The notes under the pieces: generated by a model | Databases searched by the model: none | Told to the model about the DNA's origin: nothing | The model's input: only the letters and a program-made list of their open reading frames with translations | Assembly: GCA_025056455.1 (NCBI GenBank) | Contig: JANWVY010000013.1 | Coordinates: 26,089 to 90,088 of the forward strand | Direction of reading: 5' to 3' | DNA: 64,000 nt | Source of the DNA: Bryobacteraceae bacterium | GTDB lineage: Bacteria > Acidobacteriota > Terriglobia > Bryobacterales > Bryobacteraceae | Position numbers and translations under genes: made by a program | Shown here: one piece after another, positions 18,701-25,422 of the stretch | Numbering within the stretch: the stretch's first letter is position 1 | How the letters are laid out: every line of letters starts with the position of its first letter

Positions 18701-19262
18701 CGGAAAATTCTGGGCTTTTTACGAGACCCACCTCAAACAGTTCTTGCAACGCAACGGAACTCCTGTCCCCGGAGCAGCCGTGCAGTTCAATCCCCAGTTT
18801 CTCAATTTCTTTTCTCAAGTGGTCCGTCTCTCTGACGCTCTGTACAAAGCTGGACCCAATCCCACACTGAACTACTCGATCCAGCTGGTCGAGGTCCGGT
18901 TTGAACTGGATGGTTCGAAGGCGACGACAGGCACCCTCACTGTGGATGGAAAGGTAGCCCGCCTGGGCGGACCTCCCACCCCGTTTGTGTGGACTGGCAT
19001 TCCTTCGCACTCGGTTAGCTTCAACTACAACAACATTCCCGCTTTTGCGGAAACTGGCCTGTGGGCGATCTTCCGCTTTTTTGTCGACGCCAACGTCTCC
19101 GGCTCAGGTGGGAACTACGTCATGATCTGGCCCGTAAAGGGCGGCACCTCCGAGCGGCCGATCGCCAACGCGCGCTTCCAGGTGGACCTCAGCGGGGCCC
19201 CCGCCGTTTTTGATAAAAACTTCCTCAGCGGCTTGCGTTGTATTGCAAACGTTGGCAAATAA
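15735..19262 (+). CDS. tssM: Type VI secretion system membrane subunit TssM (IcmF family)
   Basis: An 1175-residue inner-membrane protein forming the core of the T6SS trans-envelope complex with TssL. Two N-terminal membrane helices (about residues 4-22 and 34-53) are followed by a cytoplasmic NTPase-like domain and a third helix (about 462-486), then a long periplasmic region. The phosphate-binding loop reads VGDQNSTKTT, departing from the strict Walker A GxxxxGK(S/T) because the second Gly is replaced by Ser; ATPase activity is therefore uncertain. It starts nine bases after tssL behind GGAGGAG. No tssJ lipoprotein gene is visible in the window. Confidence 0.94.
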   Translation: MQLYWRTVIGYIFMMVCAAIATEVYKVGGEHSRTILYWLGLLGLTSTAFLYFFQSKFDQWRERRKLAKQGGAAADAATAEGSPGAAAEGAGDIDLLVKDAEAKLQASRLGPKATMSGLPVIFLVGDQNSTKTTVMVHSGLEPELLAGQIYQQDNLIVPTRSANFWFAKKAIFVEAGGPLWGNDAAWTRLLKKLAPPKLKSVFKNEAVAPRAALLCVDLERFLQPGASDAMAAAARGVQARLQEISTTFGINFPVYVLFTRADRVPFFLDFVRNLSNEEATQVFGVTLPMRSSQGGVYAEEETQRLNQMFNELFYSLCDKRIEYLPRENDAERLPGCYEFPREFRKLRASLVQFLVDVGRPSQLSTSPFLRGFYFTGVRPVIVYDVAPNPVFQRQQPSPFDPSSGATRMFKLSEVTAPPVAAPQQSGGRKVPQWVFLSHLFHDVILEDRAALRASEASTKTSGMQRALLALASLLALFWSLGMTISYFNNRALEKRILEEARQLNAVRLAANSLPSESDLKRLADLRVELQKLGQWQRQGRPFFYGFGLYVGDSLYPLARKAYYNGFERLLFEETQQRRMLTTLQGLQPGPDQAQDKCGYVYDTLRAYLITTSQWRRVAPQAEQDRLRSLLQARWTEGREQEIGESRAKAALDEFTFYSSDLSRGNPYSETEDGRGVHQARLFMSQCSGLEAIYNRLIGEASAANPTVNYNAKFPWTSAVVRNNVDIRGAFSKSGWDWMRKRLAKADDLAGEEWVLGPIEKYPRSAVNAATLVSDLWTRYSTDFIQRWRDYFNKHTLVLGYSSPSDAAAKLKIHSDTRAPVLYLIGLASQNTAVEPSNEKYAAKVREAFYWAHTIVPPGNDFLLPNNRPYVTGLQGLQIAVEAAAAKPDDAMLVQATETKKLEALAMVGQVATFSRADLEGKLDASIREHMERPIRALRIEPPSPLRSANAAAGEMCKQFNVITNKFPFNPRVKPEVTVAELNDLLQPPSGKFWAFYETHLKQFLQRNGTPVPGAAVQFNPQFLNFFSQVVRLSDALYKAGPNPTLNYSIQLVEVRFELDGSKATTGTLTVDGKVARLGGPPTPFVWTGIPSHSVSFNYNNIPAFAETGLWAIFRFFVDANVSGSGGNYVMIWPVKGGTSERPIANARFQVDLSGAPAVFDKNFLSGLRCIANVGK

Positions 19263-19303
19263 AAACGGTCGCGACCTCCCTAACGCGCTAGAATGAGGGT
19301 GGC

Positions 19304-20728
19304 ATGGAGCTTCCAGCCAGAATCGGTAAGTATGAGCTGCAAGAGTTTCTAGGCGGTGGGATGTCCCACGTCTACAAGGCGCAAGATACGGTGCTGGGTC
19401 GGACAGTGGCAGTGAAAATCCTCACCGAGGCAGGTTGCGCCGATCCAGAAACTAAAGCCCGGTTCCTGCAGGAAGCGCGCACGGCTGGAAATTTCTCCCA
19501 CGACAACATTATTAACGTCTTTGATTTTGGCGAGGATCAGGGGCGTCCCTTCATCATCATGGAGTTTCTTCGAGGTGAGACGCTCAAGGAGGCCATTCGC
19601 GGAGGCCGCACCGGCGACCTTTACAAAAAGTTGGACATCGGTCTCCAGCTGGCCAAAGCCCTGGATTACATCCACTCCAAAAAGATCGTCCACCGCGACA
19701 TCAAGCCCGACAACGTGCACATCGACGCTTCCGGAAGAGTCAAGTTGATGGATTTTGGAATCGCCAAGTCCCAAAACGTCGCTCTCACCCGAGTGGGCTT
19801 TACCCTTGGGACGCCTTACTATATGGCTCCGGAGCAAGTGCTTGGCCAGCAAGTTACCGCTCTGGTGGACGTCTATGCTTGGGGCATTATGATGTTTGAG
19901 CTGCTGACTGGCGTCAAACCGATTTCCGGTGAATCCATCGACAAAGTCTTTCAGCAAGTCCTCAACGAGCCCCTAAATCTCGAACCGCTTCGCACGCGGG
20001 GGATTCCCGAACCGCTGATCGATCTGATTCGCCGGTGCACTGCGAAGAATCCCTCCGAGCGTCCCTCCGGCTTCGGTCTGATTTGCGCGGAATTAGAGAG
20101 AATCATGGACGCGCTCAGCCCAACCTCCTACGGACAAACAGGCTCTACCTCAAGCCGGATCTTCAATCCCACGTCAAGAACGGAGATCCCATCCACCAGC
20201 CCAGCCCCCCAAACGGCTCCGAAGCTTTCTGCTCCACCCAGTGAGCCCGGCCTGCCACTCCCGCCTCCCACCCCCACTGAGCTTCCAGTTGGGATTTCTC
20301 AAACACCGCTTGTGGGCAGCAGCATGGAAGCTGGCGTTTCTTTGGCCGGACCGCTTCCGGATTTCAGTTTCCGTCCGGATCCACCTGCTGCTGCGCCGAA
20401 TCCGGTTGGGCCTCTTGTTCCACCTCCTCGACAACACCCAGGCCCCCACACTGCAACGAGCCCAGCCTCGTCGCCGTCCTACCGGTCCCCATCTTCTCCC
20501 TCCAGTCCCTCGTACGGATCCTCCCCTCTTTCCCCCTCTCACGCTGCAACACCCCGGTCATCCGAACCTCCGGCCGCCCCAATCGAAGGACTGCCCGATT
20601 GGATTCTTTCGTTACCCCCTCAATTCCGCACCCAAGCCTGGTTCACCATCCTTTCCGCCATTGGCGTCATCCTCGGCATGTTCCTGATTGTCGTCATTCT
20701 CAGGCTTCTGATGCGCCTGGTTTTCTAG
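19304..20728 (+). CDS. Membrane-anchored Ser/Thr protein kinase (PpkA/Hanks type)
   Basis: A 474-residue protein with a complete eukaryotic-type kinase domain (residues about 10-270): glycine-rich loop LGGGMSHVY, catalytic Lys38 in VAVKIL, catalytic loop HRDIKPDN with Asp132, DFGIAKS and GTPYYMAPEQ. A Pro/Ser-rich linker (about 280-425) leads to one C-terminal membrane helix (about 447-470), so the kinase faces the cytoplasm. It lies 41 bases after tssM and seven before a paralogous kinase. In other bacteria, Hanks kinases in T6SS loci (PpkA with Fha) switch on secretion by threonine phosphorylation; that role here is inferred from position. Confidence 0.92.
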   Translation: MELPARIGKYELQEFLGGGMSHVYKAQDTVLGRTVAVKILTEAGCADPETKARFLQEARTAGNFSHDNIINVFDFGEDQGRPFIIMEFLRGETLKEAIRGGRTGDLYKKLDIGLQLAKALDYIHSKKIVHRDIKPDNVHIDASGRVKLMDFGIAKSQNVALTRVGFTLGTPYYMAPEQVLGQQVTALVDVYAWGIMMFELLTGVKPISGESIDKVFQQVLNEPLNLEPLRTRGIPEPLIDLIRRCTAKNPSERPSGFGLICAELERIMDALSPTSYGQTGSTSSRIFNPTSRTEIPSTSPAPQTAPKLSAPPSEPGLPLPPPTPTELPVGISQTPLVGSSMEAGVSLAGPLPDFSFRPDPPAAAPNPVGPLVPPPRQHPGPHTATSPASSPSYRSPSSPSSPSYGSSPLSPSHAATPRSSEPPAAPIEGLPDWILSLPPQFRTQAWFTILSAIGVILGMFLIVVILRLLMRLVF

Positions 20729-20735
20729 ACTCTCT

Positions 20736-22541
20736 ATGCATTTGCCCGCGGCGTTCGGGAAGTATCAGCTCGAAAAGTTGTTAGGCGGAGGCATGTCGCA
20801 GGTCTACCAAGCCACGGATACTGTACTGGGCCGGACAGTCGCCATCAAAATCCTCTCAGCGGAGGGTTGCCGGGATGAAGACGCAAAAACGCGTTTTCTT
20901 CTCGAAGCCAAAATGTGCGCCAGCATTACGCATGACAACATCATCCGGGTGCACGACTACGGTGAGATCGATGGCAGACCGTTTATCGTCATGGAGTTTC
21001 TTACCGGCGAGGACCTCCGCAGCGCGATTCAAGCTGGACGATTAGGCGGTATTAAAACGCGATTAGAACTCGCTCTCCAGGCCGCGCGCGCGCTCGGCCA
21101 TGTCCATAAACAGAACATCATTCATCGCGACATTAAGCCAGAAAATCTCCATATCGATGAAACTGGCCGCCTGCGGTTGATGGACTTTGGTATTGCAAAA
21201 GCTGCCAACTTGTCCCTAACCAGGACTGGCTTTGCCGTTGGCACGCCCTATTACATGGCGCCGGAACAGGTGCTTGGCAAGCCTGCGACACCGGCGGTAG
21301 ATATCTATGGCTGGGGCCTGTTGCTGTATGAGCTGCTTGCTGGCCAGCGGCCCCTCTCGGGCGATAGCATTGAGGTGCTCTTTTTCCAAATCCTCCATCA
21401 GCCCCTCGATCTCAGTCCTTTGCAAGCTTTGTCGGATGTGCCGGCCGAAGTCATCGATTTGATCCGGCGCTGCACGGCCAAAAATCCGGAAGATCGCCCG
21501 GCGAACTTCGATATCGTCATTGCGGAACTAGAAGCGGTGCTGAGAAATCTAGATCGTGGCACGCAAAGACCAGTCGCTTCTGCCGATTCTGTGTTGCTGC
21601 CTCCTCGCACGATGGCCGACGCTTCTCCCTTCACGGCAAACGTGACGCACGAGCCCCAGCCTCCCCCCTCCACCTCGCCGCTTCTATCCACCCGGTTCCA
21701 GCCCAAATCGCGGTTCCTGCTCGTGGGTGCGGGTCTCGGCTTGTTGGCTGCCGTCGCCCTCGCGATTGTCCTCCGAGGCAATCGCGAACGCCAGACGGCG
21801 GAATCTTCGAAAGCAGTGGCTCCAGCTGCCTTTGCCCTCCCAGATCGCTACAGCGACCCTATCACGGGCGCCGAAATGATCTTAATCCGGGAGGGTTACT
21901 TCTTATTTGATAAAGAAGCGCGGCGGGAATATCTCGACGCTTTTTACATTGACCGGACGGAGGTCAGCAAAGCGCAATGGAGCCGCTATGCCCGCGCCCG
22001 CGGCTTGCCTCCGCCGGACGGCGACCCCGACGAACCCGTGGTGAACATTACGATCGGCGAAGCAAGGCAATTCGCCACCTGGGCCGGCAAATCCTTGCCC
22101 AACGCCCGGCAGTGGGAAAAGGCCGCCCGAGGTCTAGACGGAAGAACTTTTCCCTGGGGAAACGACACCACGACCTGGAAGGCGAATCTCCGCGGCACAG
22201 CTGGCTTACCACCCCAGCAGGTGCAACCTGTCACAGCGGAACTGGGCGTGAGTCCTTTCGGTCTTCTAAATGTTGCCGGAAACGTGTGGGAATATGTTGA
22301 CGAACGCCGCCCTCCGAGCCTGGCGTTCTTAGAATTCTTAAAAGCCCGTCAAATCAAAGTCGGCCCAAATGACGAGTTCTACACCATGCGTGGCGGCTCC
22401 TTCAACTCTAGCTTAGAAACCGCCGTCGTCTACGAATTTGCGCCTGTGCTGGCTGAGCAGCGGTCGGCCGAGGTCGGCTTCCGCTGCGTCAAACCCGCAA
22501 AACTCGTCGAACAAGAACTCCGAAACTCGACCACACGTTAA
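20736..22541 (+). CDS. Ser/Thr protein kinase with membrane helix and C-terminal FGE-sulfatase/SUMF1-like domain
   Basis: A 601-residue protein. The kinase domain (about 10-270) matches the preceding kinase almost position for position, including Lys38, Asp132 in HRDIKPEN, DFGIAKA and GTPYYMAPEQ, indicating tandem duplication. One membrane helix (about 324-346) separates it from a periplasmic domain of the formylglycine-generating-enzyme fold: FYIDRTEVSKAQWSRY, SLPNARQWEKAARGLDGRTFPWGND, NVAGNVWEYVDE, MRGGSFNSS and VGFRCV. The cysteines that catalyse formylglycine formation after RGGS are absent (RGGSFNSS), so this part is probably a binding or sensor domain. Expected role: T6SS signalling. 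Confidence 0.9.
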   Translation: MHLPAAFGKYQLEKLLGGGMSQVYQATDTVLGRTVAIKILSAEGCRDEDAKTRFLLEAKMCASITHDNIIRVHDYGEIDGRPFIVMEFLTGEDLRSAIQAGRLGGIKTRLELALQAARALGHVHKQNIIHRDIKPENLHIDETGRLRLMDFGIAKAANLSLTRTGFAVGTPYYMAPEQVLGKPATPAVDIYGWGLLLYELLAGQRPLSGDSIEVLFFQILHQPLDLSPLQALSDVPAEVIDLIRRCTAKNPEDRPANFDIVIAELEAVLRNLDRGTQRPVASADSVLLPPRTMADASPFTANVTHEPQPPPSTSPLLSTRFQPKSRFLLVGAGLGLLAAVALAIVLRGNRERQTAESSKAVAPAAFALPDRYSDPITGAEMILIREGYFLFDKEARREYLDAFYIDRTEVSKAQWSRYARARGLPPPDGDPDEPVVNITIGEARQFATWAGKSLPNARQWEKAARGLDGRTFPWGNDTTTWKANLRGTAGLPPQQVQPVTAELGVSPFGLLNVAGNVWEYVDERRPPSLAFLEFLKARQIKVGPNDEFYTMRGGSFNSSLETAVVYEFAPVLAEQRSAEVGFRCVKPAKLVEQELRNSTTR

Positions 22542-22628
22542 AAAAACAAAAACAAAAATTTTCTAAACCTTCTCCTCTCCCTTCCGAAATGTCTACTGGG
22601 GGGCGCCAGCACAGCCAAGGCCCCGCGG

Positions 22629-22720
22629 GCAGGAGGTCAGGGAGCAAGGGGCGCAAGGGGATCAAGGGGGGCAAGGGGCGCAAGGGGCGCGGAGGCAGGG
22701 GGCGAGGGGAGCAAGGGGGC
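22629..22720 (+). repeat. G-rich imprecise repeat (GCAAGGGG units), possible G-quadruplex
   Basis: About 90 bases of almost pure G/A/C on the plus strand, with many runs of three to six G separated by four to six other bases (units such as GGCGCAAGGGG). Four or more such runs could fold into a G-quadruplex in the RNA or the single-stranded DNA. It sits between the second kinase gene and flgM, directly upstream of the 15-bp tandem array. No coding role is apparent. Confidence 0.7.
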
Positions 22721-22730
22721 ACGAGGCAAC

Positions 22731-22829
22731 AGAAGCGAGCACAATAGAAGCGAGGACAGATGAAGCGAGGACAGATGAAGCGAGGACAGATGAAGCGAGG
22801 ACAGATGGAGCGAGGACAGATGCGGCGAG
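22731..22829 (+). repeat. 15-bp tandem repeat array upstream of flgM
   Basis: Unit TGAAGCGAGGACAGA repeats head to tail. A degenerate copy lies at 22731-22745, five good copies at 22746-22760, 22761-22775, 22776-22790, 22791-22805 and 22806-22820, and a partial copy TGCGGCGAG at 22821-22829. Each junction creates GAGG-ACAG-ATG, a Shine-Dalgarno-like tetramer followed four bases later by a start codon. The period is a multiple of three, so gain or loss of units preserves reading frame. Confidence 0.95.
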
Positions 22830-22852
22830 AGCACAAAACTTGGCGCTTATGA
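22760..22852 (+). CDS. Putative leader peptide with five in-frame tandem starts, coupled to flgM
   Basis: A 30-residue open frame lying in the 15-bp array, too short for routine gene calling. It reads MKRGQ three times, then MERGQ, then MRREHKTWRL and a TGA at 22850-22852. Each of the five ATG codons (22760, 22775, 22790, 22805, 22820) is preceded by GAGG four bases upstream. The stop overlaps the flgM ATG as ATGA. An in-frame TAG at 22745 closes the frame upstream. The arrangement suggests translational coupling to flgM. Chance is a real alternative because the frame is short and made of repeats; no ribosome data are available. Confidence 0.45.
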   Translation: MKRGQMKRGQMKRGQMERGQMRREHKTWRL

Positions 22853-23292
22853 AAATCTACGATCCATCGCAAAATCCGCTGGCAAGCGAGCCAGCAGGCC
22901 AAAAAAACCATGCTTCCAACGGTCCGAATCAAGCCGGCGGACCAGGCGCGCAACCAGAGATTGAGACAACTTCCCGGTTGCCTCAGCGGGCCGCCCGCAT
23001 GAGTCCGCGGCCAGGTTTCGACCGAATCCACTCCACGGCTTACACCCGGATGGATTTGACATCCTCCACCCGTCGCGTGGAACCCGCGGCTTCCAACCAG
23101 ACCGATCAGGTACAGTTGTCAAATTTGAGCCGCGAGCTTCGCCTGCTTAGCGAAGAAACTGCGGAACGAATCGAGCAAGTCGAACAGCTCCGCGCTGCCT
23201 ACCGCTCCGGAACCTATCAGCCCGACATCACAGAAGTTAGCCGGCGCATCATCGATGAAGCGCTTCACACGAGCCCTCAAGCGGGCTGGTAA
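22849..23292 (+). CDS. flgM: Anti-sigma-28 factor FlgM
   Basis: A 147-residue protein. The C-terminal third, QVQLSNLSRELRLLSEETAERIEQVEQLRAAYRSGTYQPDITEVSRRIIDEAL, is the FlgM core, which binds and restrains the flagellar sigma factor FliA until the hook is complete and FlgM is exported. The first 85 residues are a low-complexity, probably disordered extension longer than in the roughly 100-residue enteric proteins. The ATG at 22849 overlaps the stop of the upstream leader frame; a TTG at 22840 is an alternative start. It heads flgM-flgN-flgK-flgL. Confidence 0.88.
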   Translation: MKIYDPSQNPLASEPAGQKNHASNGPNQAGGPGAQPEIETTSRLPQRAARMSPRPGFDRIHSTAYTRMDLTSSTRRVEPAASNQTDQVQLSNLSRELRLLSEETAERIEQVEQLRAAYRSGTYQPDITEVSRRIIDEALHTSPQAGW

Positions 23293-23407
23293 TTCGAGCA
23301 AAACAATATTGGAGATCGGAGAAGCAAACAAGCGAGAAGATTGAAAAATAACTTGCTGCCACGAAACTTGAGGGATTTCAGGCCGGAATGCAAAGGACGA
23401 CGGACGC

Positions 23408-23467
23408 GGAGACAGCAGATCCGGAGTTGCAGACCAGGAGGCAGCAGATAAGGAGGCAGCAGATGAC
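23408..23467 (+). repeat. Second ~15-nt periodic purine-rich leader, containing the flgN ribosome site
   Basis: GGAG-containing units start at about 23408, 23423, 23437 and 23452. The last two are near-identical: AGGAGGCAGCAGATA and AGGAGGCAGCAGATG. Only the final unit ends in ATG (23463), giving AGGAGG with six bases of spacing to flgN. It resembles the array before flgM in period and in the GAGG...CAGAT core. Confidence 0.75.
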
Positions 23468-24041
23468 AAGCCAGAGCCAAACTCCACCACAAATCCCCCA
23501 GCCGCAGCTGCTACCGCGAGAAATTTCACCTCCGGACGTCGCGCAGCCAACGGCCCTTGAGCCTTCGCCGTCGGCTGCAACCGGTTGCAACAGTCTAGGA
23601 TGTTCCCTCCTCGTTTCAGAGGTGCGTCAGATCCGTTGTCTAATTACCCAAACCCGAACAAACGACGCCTGGACGCGCTTGCCCGACGTGAATCAACATC
23701 TCCAGCAAGCAGCAAAACGGCTAGAAACCCTGAAAAACCAGCTTCAAAGCGAAATTCAGCGTAGCCAAACACCTGCTAGAACCTCCTCGGAGGCGGAGGC
23801 TGCTACATCTGCAGGCCAAGACGAGGAATTGCGAAGACAACTCCTGGAACTTCGCCAAGAGCTCAATTTCGCCGAGGCGGTTCATCATCAAGCCGCAATG
23901 CTTCTGCAGGGCTGGGCGCAAACGCTGGCCGAGCAACTCCAGCTCGACCTTGCAACTTCCTATGGCCAAGAAATGTCTCCCCACACCCGGTTCGAGGAGC
24001 TCCTCGCAGGCAACCCCCGCCGCCCGCTGGCAGTAGGCTGA
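23463..24041 (+). CDS. flgN: Probable FlgN-type flagellar export chaperone
   Basis: A 192-residue, Gln/Glu-rich, largely helical protein with no membrane segment. The start at 23463 is set by AGGAGG six bases upstream; the frame stays open to an ATG at 23388, which would add 25 residues encoded by the repetitive leader. Identification rests on position between flgM and flgK, on long coiled-coil stretches (about residues 75-175) and on a C-terminal SYGQEMS-type tail that recalls FlgN. FlgN delivers FlgK and FlgL to the export gate. Sequence similarity by eye is weak, so the name is tentative. Confidence 0.6.
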   Translation: MTSQSQTPPQIPQPQLLPREISPPDVAQPTALEPSPSAATGCNSLGCSLLVSEVRQIRCLITQTRTNDAWTRLPDVNQHLQQAAKRLETLKNQLQSEIQRSQTPARTSSEAEAATSAGQDEELRRQLLELRQELNFAEAVHHQAAMLLQGWAQTLAEQLQLDLATSYGQEMSPHTRFEELLAGNPRRPLAVG

Positions 24042-24062
24042 ACAACTAAGGAGGCGCAAACC

Positions 24063-25418
24063 ATGAGCCTGTTCGGAGCCTTGATGTCTACGGCCGGCGC
24101 ATTGCGCGCCTATGAACAATCGCTTCAGGTCATCCAAAACAACGTGACCAATGCCGACAGTCCAGGATTCGTACGCCAGCGGCTCTATTTCACCCCCAAA
24201 AAACTCGATCTCCAACAGGGACTTCCGGGAGGAGTTGCGATTGGAGACCTGATCTCCAGCCGCGACGCCTACGCCGAGCGCAATGTCTGGCGCCAAGCCC
24301 ATCTGTTCGGCCGCTCGGCTCAACAGGCCGCGGACCTCGAACAGATCGAACCGTCGTTCAAAATTGCAGCCGGCGCCGGCCTTGCCGGAGCCATGAACCT
24401 GTTCTTCAACGCTGTCTCCAGCTGGAGCGTGAACCCCAACGACCCCGTCGCAAGACAAGTGGTGTTAGATCGAGCAAGCGCCACCGCCCGCGCTTTCCAA
24501 GAAAACGCTATCGCGCTGGGTGAAGCCAGATATTCAATCGACCGCCAAGTGCGGGATACTGTTTCACGAATCAATCAAATCGCCCTCCGCCTCCAGCAAC
24601 TCAACGTCGAACTTCGCAGCGACGCCCGCAAAAGGCTGGATCCCTCGATCGATGCCCAAGCCTACGCCACCCTCGAAGAGCTGGCGCAGTATGTTGATTT
24701 CACAGTCCTCAAGGCCGAGGACGGTAGCTTTAGCGTATTGCTGGGCGGTCAAACACCACTAGTGCTCGGCGACAAAGCGCGCTTCGTCGAAGCTGACTTT
24801 TCCACCCCCGAAACCGCGATCCTGAACGACTCCGGCCAAGACATCACCTGGCAACTCGCGGGTGGTTCGCTCAAGGGCCTGCTAGAAACAAAACGAGAGC
24901 TCTTACCCGCCTACGAGGGCGAATTGAACCGGCTCGCCCTAAGCTTCGCCGAAAATGTGAACGCGATCCTCGCCAGCGGCCTGGACCAAAGCGGCTCTTC
25001 CCCGACCCTGGACCTGTTTACCTTCGACCCGCTCCGGCCTGCTGCCACCTTGAAAACCAACCTTCTTCAACCACAAGATCTTGCCGCTGCGAGCCCGACC
25101 GCTCCTGGAGGAAACGCCAACGCGCTACGTCTGGCCGCCCTGGCCACCGCGAACACCATTTCCGACCTCAGCTTCACAGAGTTTTACGGACAACTTGCCG
25201 CGCGCGTCGGAAAAGACCTCGCCTACTTCAGAGAAGCGAAAACTCTCCAACAGCAGCTTCTCAACCAGGCCCGAACCCTGCGCGAACAACAATCCGCTGT
25301 CTCCCTCGATGAGGAAGCCGCACGCTTGATTGAAGCGCAACGCGCGTATCAGGCAAATGCCCAGTTGTTTCGTGTCCTAAATGAACTCACTGATACCTTG
25401 ATTGGACTCCTCAGGTGA
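24063..25418 (+). CDS. flgK: Flagellar hook-associated protein 1 FlgK
   Basis: A 451-residue hook-filament junction protein. The N-terminal rod/hook motif LMSTAGALRAYEQSLQVIQNNVTNADSPGFVRQRL and the C-terminal helix EEAARLIEAQRAYQANAQLFRVLNELTDTLIGLLR pair to form the D0 coiled coil and are both typical. AAGGAGG lies eight bases before the ATG. Length is on the short side of the family (about 450-550), pointing to reduced outer domains. It is exported through the flagellar type III apparatus without a cleaved signal. Confidence 0.95.
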   Translation: MSLFGALMSTAGALRAYEQSLQVIQNNVTNADSPGFVRQRLYFTPKKLDLQQGLPGGVAIGDLISSRDAYAERNVWRQAHLFGRSAQQAADLEQIEPSFKIAAGAGLAGAMNLFFNAVSSWSVNPNDPVARQVVLDRASATARAFQENAIALGEARYSIDRQVRDTVSRINQIALRLQQLNVELRSDARKRLDPSIDAQAYATLEELAQYVDFTVLKAEDGSFSVLLGGQTPLVLGDKARFVEADFSTPETAILNDSGQDITWQLAGGSLKGLLETKRELLPAYEGELNRLALSFAENVNAILASGLDQSGSSPTLDLFTFDPLRPAATLKTNLLQPQDLAAASPTAPGGNANALRLAALATANTISDLSFTEFYGQLAARVGKDLAYFREAKTLQQQLLNQARTLREQQSAVSLDEEAARLIEAQRAYQANAQLFRVLNELTDTLIGLLR

Positions 25419-25422
25419 CACC

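Noticed and set aside
22731..22829. Possible CRISPR array
   Set aside because: Units are only 15 bp and directly adjacent, with no spacers, and no cas genes are present.
22489..23031. Minus-strand 180-residue frame with repeated ICPRF segments, and nested frame 22637-22834 with LSSLH repeats
   Set aside because: Both are the mirror of the 15-bp array and G-rich tract in other frames. They lack ribosome sites and lie antisense to flgM.
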